From assembly GCA_964502465.1 (NCBI GenBank), contig CAZCWX010000543.1, positions 1 to 5,060 of the forward strand: a stretch of 5,060 bases of DNA, read 5' to 3'. Position numbers and translations under genes: made by a program. Source of the DNA: CAZCWX01 sp964502465 (GTDB lineage: Bacteria > Desulfobacterota > Binatia > Bin18). This document shows positions 4,756 to 5,060 of this stretch, piece after piece (position 1 is the stretch's first letter; each line of letters begins with the position of its first letter). The notes under the pieces were generated by a model. It was not told the DNA's origin. It was given only the letters and a program-made list of their open reading frames with translations, and ran no database searches.

Positions 4756-4974
4756 ATGCCGTCGGTTCCTATCGAACACAGAGAATTTCTCCGCAAGTTG
4801 CGGAAGTGTGGTTTCTCTGGCCCTGTTCAGGTAGGGAAGCATCCCTTCATGGTGCGAGGAACACAGAAACTCGCTATCCCGAATCCCCACGGGAAGACGA
4901 TCGATGATGTGAAATTGCTGAAAAGAATTCTGCAGCAGGCCGGCATCAGCAACCAAGAATGGGATGTCGCGTAA
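4756..4974 (+). CDS. hicA: HicA-family toxin (mRNA interferase)
   Basis: A 72-residue HicA-like protein with the double-stranded-RNA-binding-like fold. Helix 1 is EHREFLRKLRKCGF (residues 7-20). The catalytic-region strand is VGKHPFMVRG, where H29 stands at the place of the conserved His of the G-S-H-H motif. Strand KLAIPNP (38-44) and H45 follow, then helix IDDVKLLKRILQQAGIS (49-65), typical of the family's C-terminus. HicA cleaves mRNA and tmRNA and halts growth unless bound by HicB. Pairing with the antitoxin gene is very tight: the start codon directly abuts the hicB stop, and GGAAG at the end of hicB, eight bases upstream, can serve as ribosome binding site. The sequence appears complete for the family (about 60-80 residues). 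On a decaying element it would favour retention of the locus. Whether it is still toxic cannot be told from sequence. Confidence 0.85.
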   Translation: MPSVPIEHREFLRKLRKCGFSGPVQVGKHPFMVRGTQKLAIPNPHGKTIDDVKLLKRILQQAGISNQEWDVA

Positions 4975-5060
4975 TACAAGCGATAGCGCTAGGCAGTTCT
5001 TCCGACAGTGGGGGTGGTAGACGTTTTTCTCTTTTTCCTCCTCCACTCGGGATGGGCTCT
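4975..5060. other. Short non-coding right end
   Basis: No gene could be supported here. AGCG and CGCT (4979-4990) make only a 4-pair hairpin with no T run, so no terminator for hicBA is called. A pyrimidine-rich stretch (about 5031-5045) could contain the ribosome binding site of a minus-strand gene outside the window only if a start codon followed, and none was seen. Confidence 0.4.

Larger units (their letters stand above)
2038..4974. mobile_element. Decayed small integrative element (satellite or plasmid-like)
   Basis: Minus-strand genes in transcription order are an excisionase-like protein, a primase-like fragment, an ORF6N protein and a tyrosine recombinase, with a divergent hicBA pair at the far end. 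Xis, primase and integrase in one compact block is the usual make-up of phage satellites and small integrative plasmids, and ORF6N domains are typical of phage regulatory genes. No capsid, tail, packaging or conjugation gene is present. The integrase and primase genes are broken, so this is a remnant. Exact ends are not proven. The left end is placed at the integrase stop, and hicBA is included as probable cargo. A weak repeat, CGATAG followed by AGGCA within about a dozen bases, occurs near both ends (2041 and 4981). No tRNA target was seen. Confidence 0.6.

Noticed and set aside
4675..5046. A 123-residue minus-strand open frame opposite hicBA
   Set aside because: It is antisense to both clearly recognisable toxin-antitoxin genes; no family signature is seen.
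1..5060. CRISPR array, tRNA or rRNA gene
   Set aside because: No regularly spaced direct repeats, no cloverleaf with a TTCGA-type T loop at proper spacing, and no rRNA-like stretch were seen; the TTCGAC in the hairpin repeats belongs to the REP-like loops.

Overview
The window reads as chromosomal DNA of a free-living, probably environmental bacterium of moderate GC content. Shine-Dalgarno sequences are strong (AGGAGG type), genes are tightly packed, and an interspersed hairpin repeat of a kind seen in many environmental genomes is present. Nothing here identifies the genus. No rRNA, tRNA or CRISPR array was seen.

Left part (1-2002), ordinary chromosomal genes. Three small genes run on the minus strand in the order SnoaL-like protein (875-1291), stand-alone Lrp/AsnC-type RAM effector domain (567-806) and ChrR-like cupin (197-535). 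They are closely spaced, each has a good ribosome binding site, and they probably form one operon. All three are single-domain, ligand-binding-type folds, so a role in sensing or handling a small molecule is plausible, but no substrate can be named. Upstream, in the divergent intergenic region, lies an inverted pair of REP-like hairpins (1397-1489). A plus-strand ferritin-like DUF6306 protein follows (1583-2002).

Right part (2038-4974), remains of a small integrative element. On the minus strand, in transcription order, are an excisionase-like DNA-binding protein (4149-4394), a truncated primase-like DUF3854-type N-terminus (3843-4145), an intact ORF6N-domain protein (3238-3750) and a tyrosine recombinase (2038-3168). 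The recombinase is broken by two small frameshifts and one larger deletion, so the element should not be able to move by its own integrase. Divergent from the excisionase gene is a hicBA-type toxin-antitoxin pair on the plus strand (4507-4974), antitoxin first, probably intact. The 112-base divergent region holds a long imperfect palindrome (4418-4455) that could be an operator.

How the parts may fit together: xis, primase, ORF6N and int make up the control, replication and integration set of a phage satellite or small integrative plasmid. The HicBA pair at its edge would be expected to stabilise the locus, and it looks intact while int and the primase gene have decayed. I see no convincing wholly new system. 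The best candidates for follow-up are the palindrome between xis and hicBA, the short HicB without a DNA-binding domain, and the SnoaL/RAM/cupin trio.
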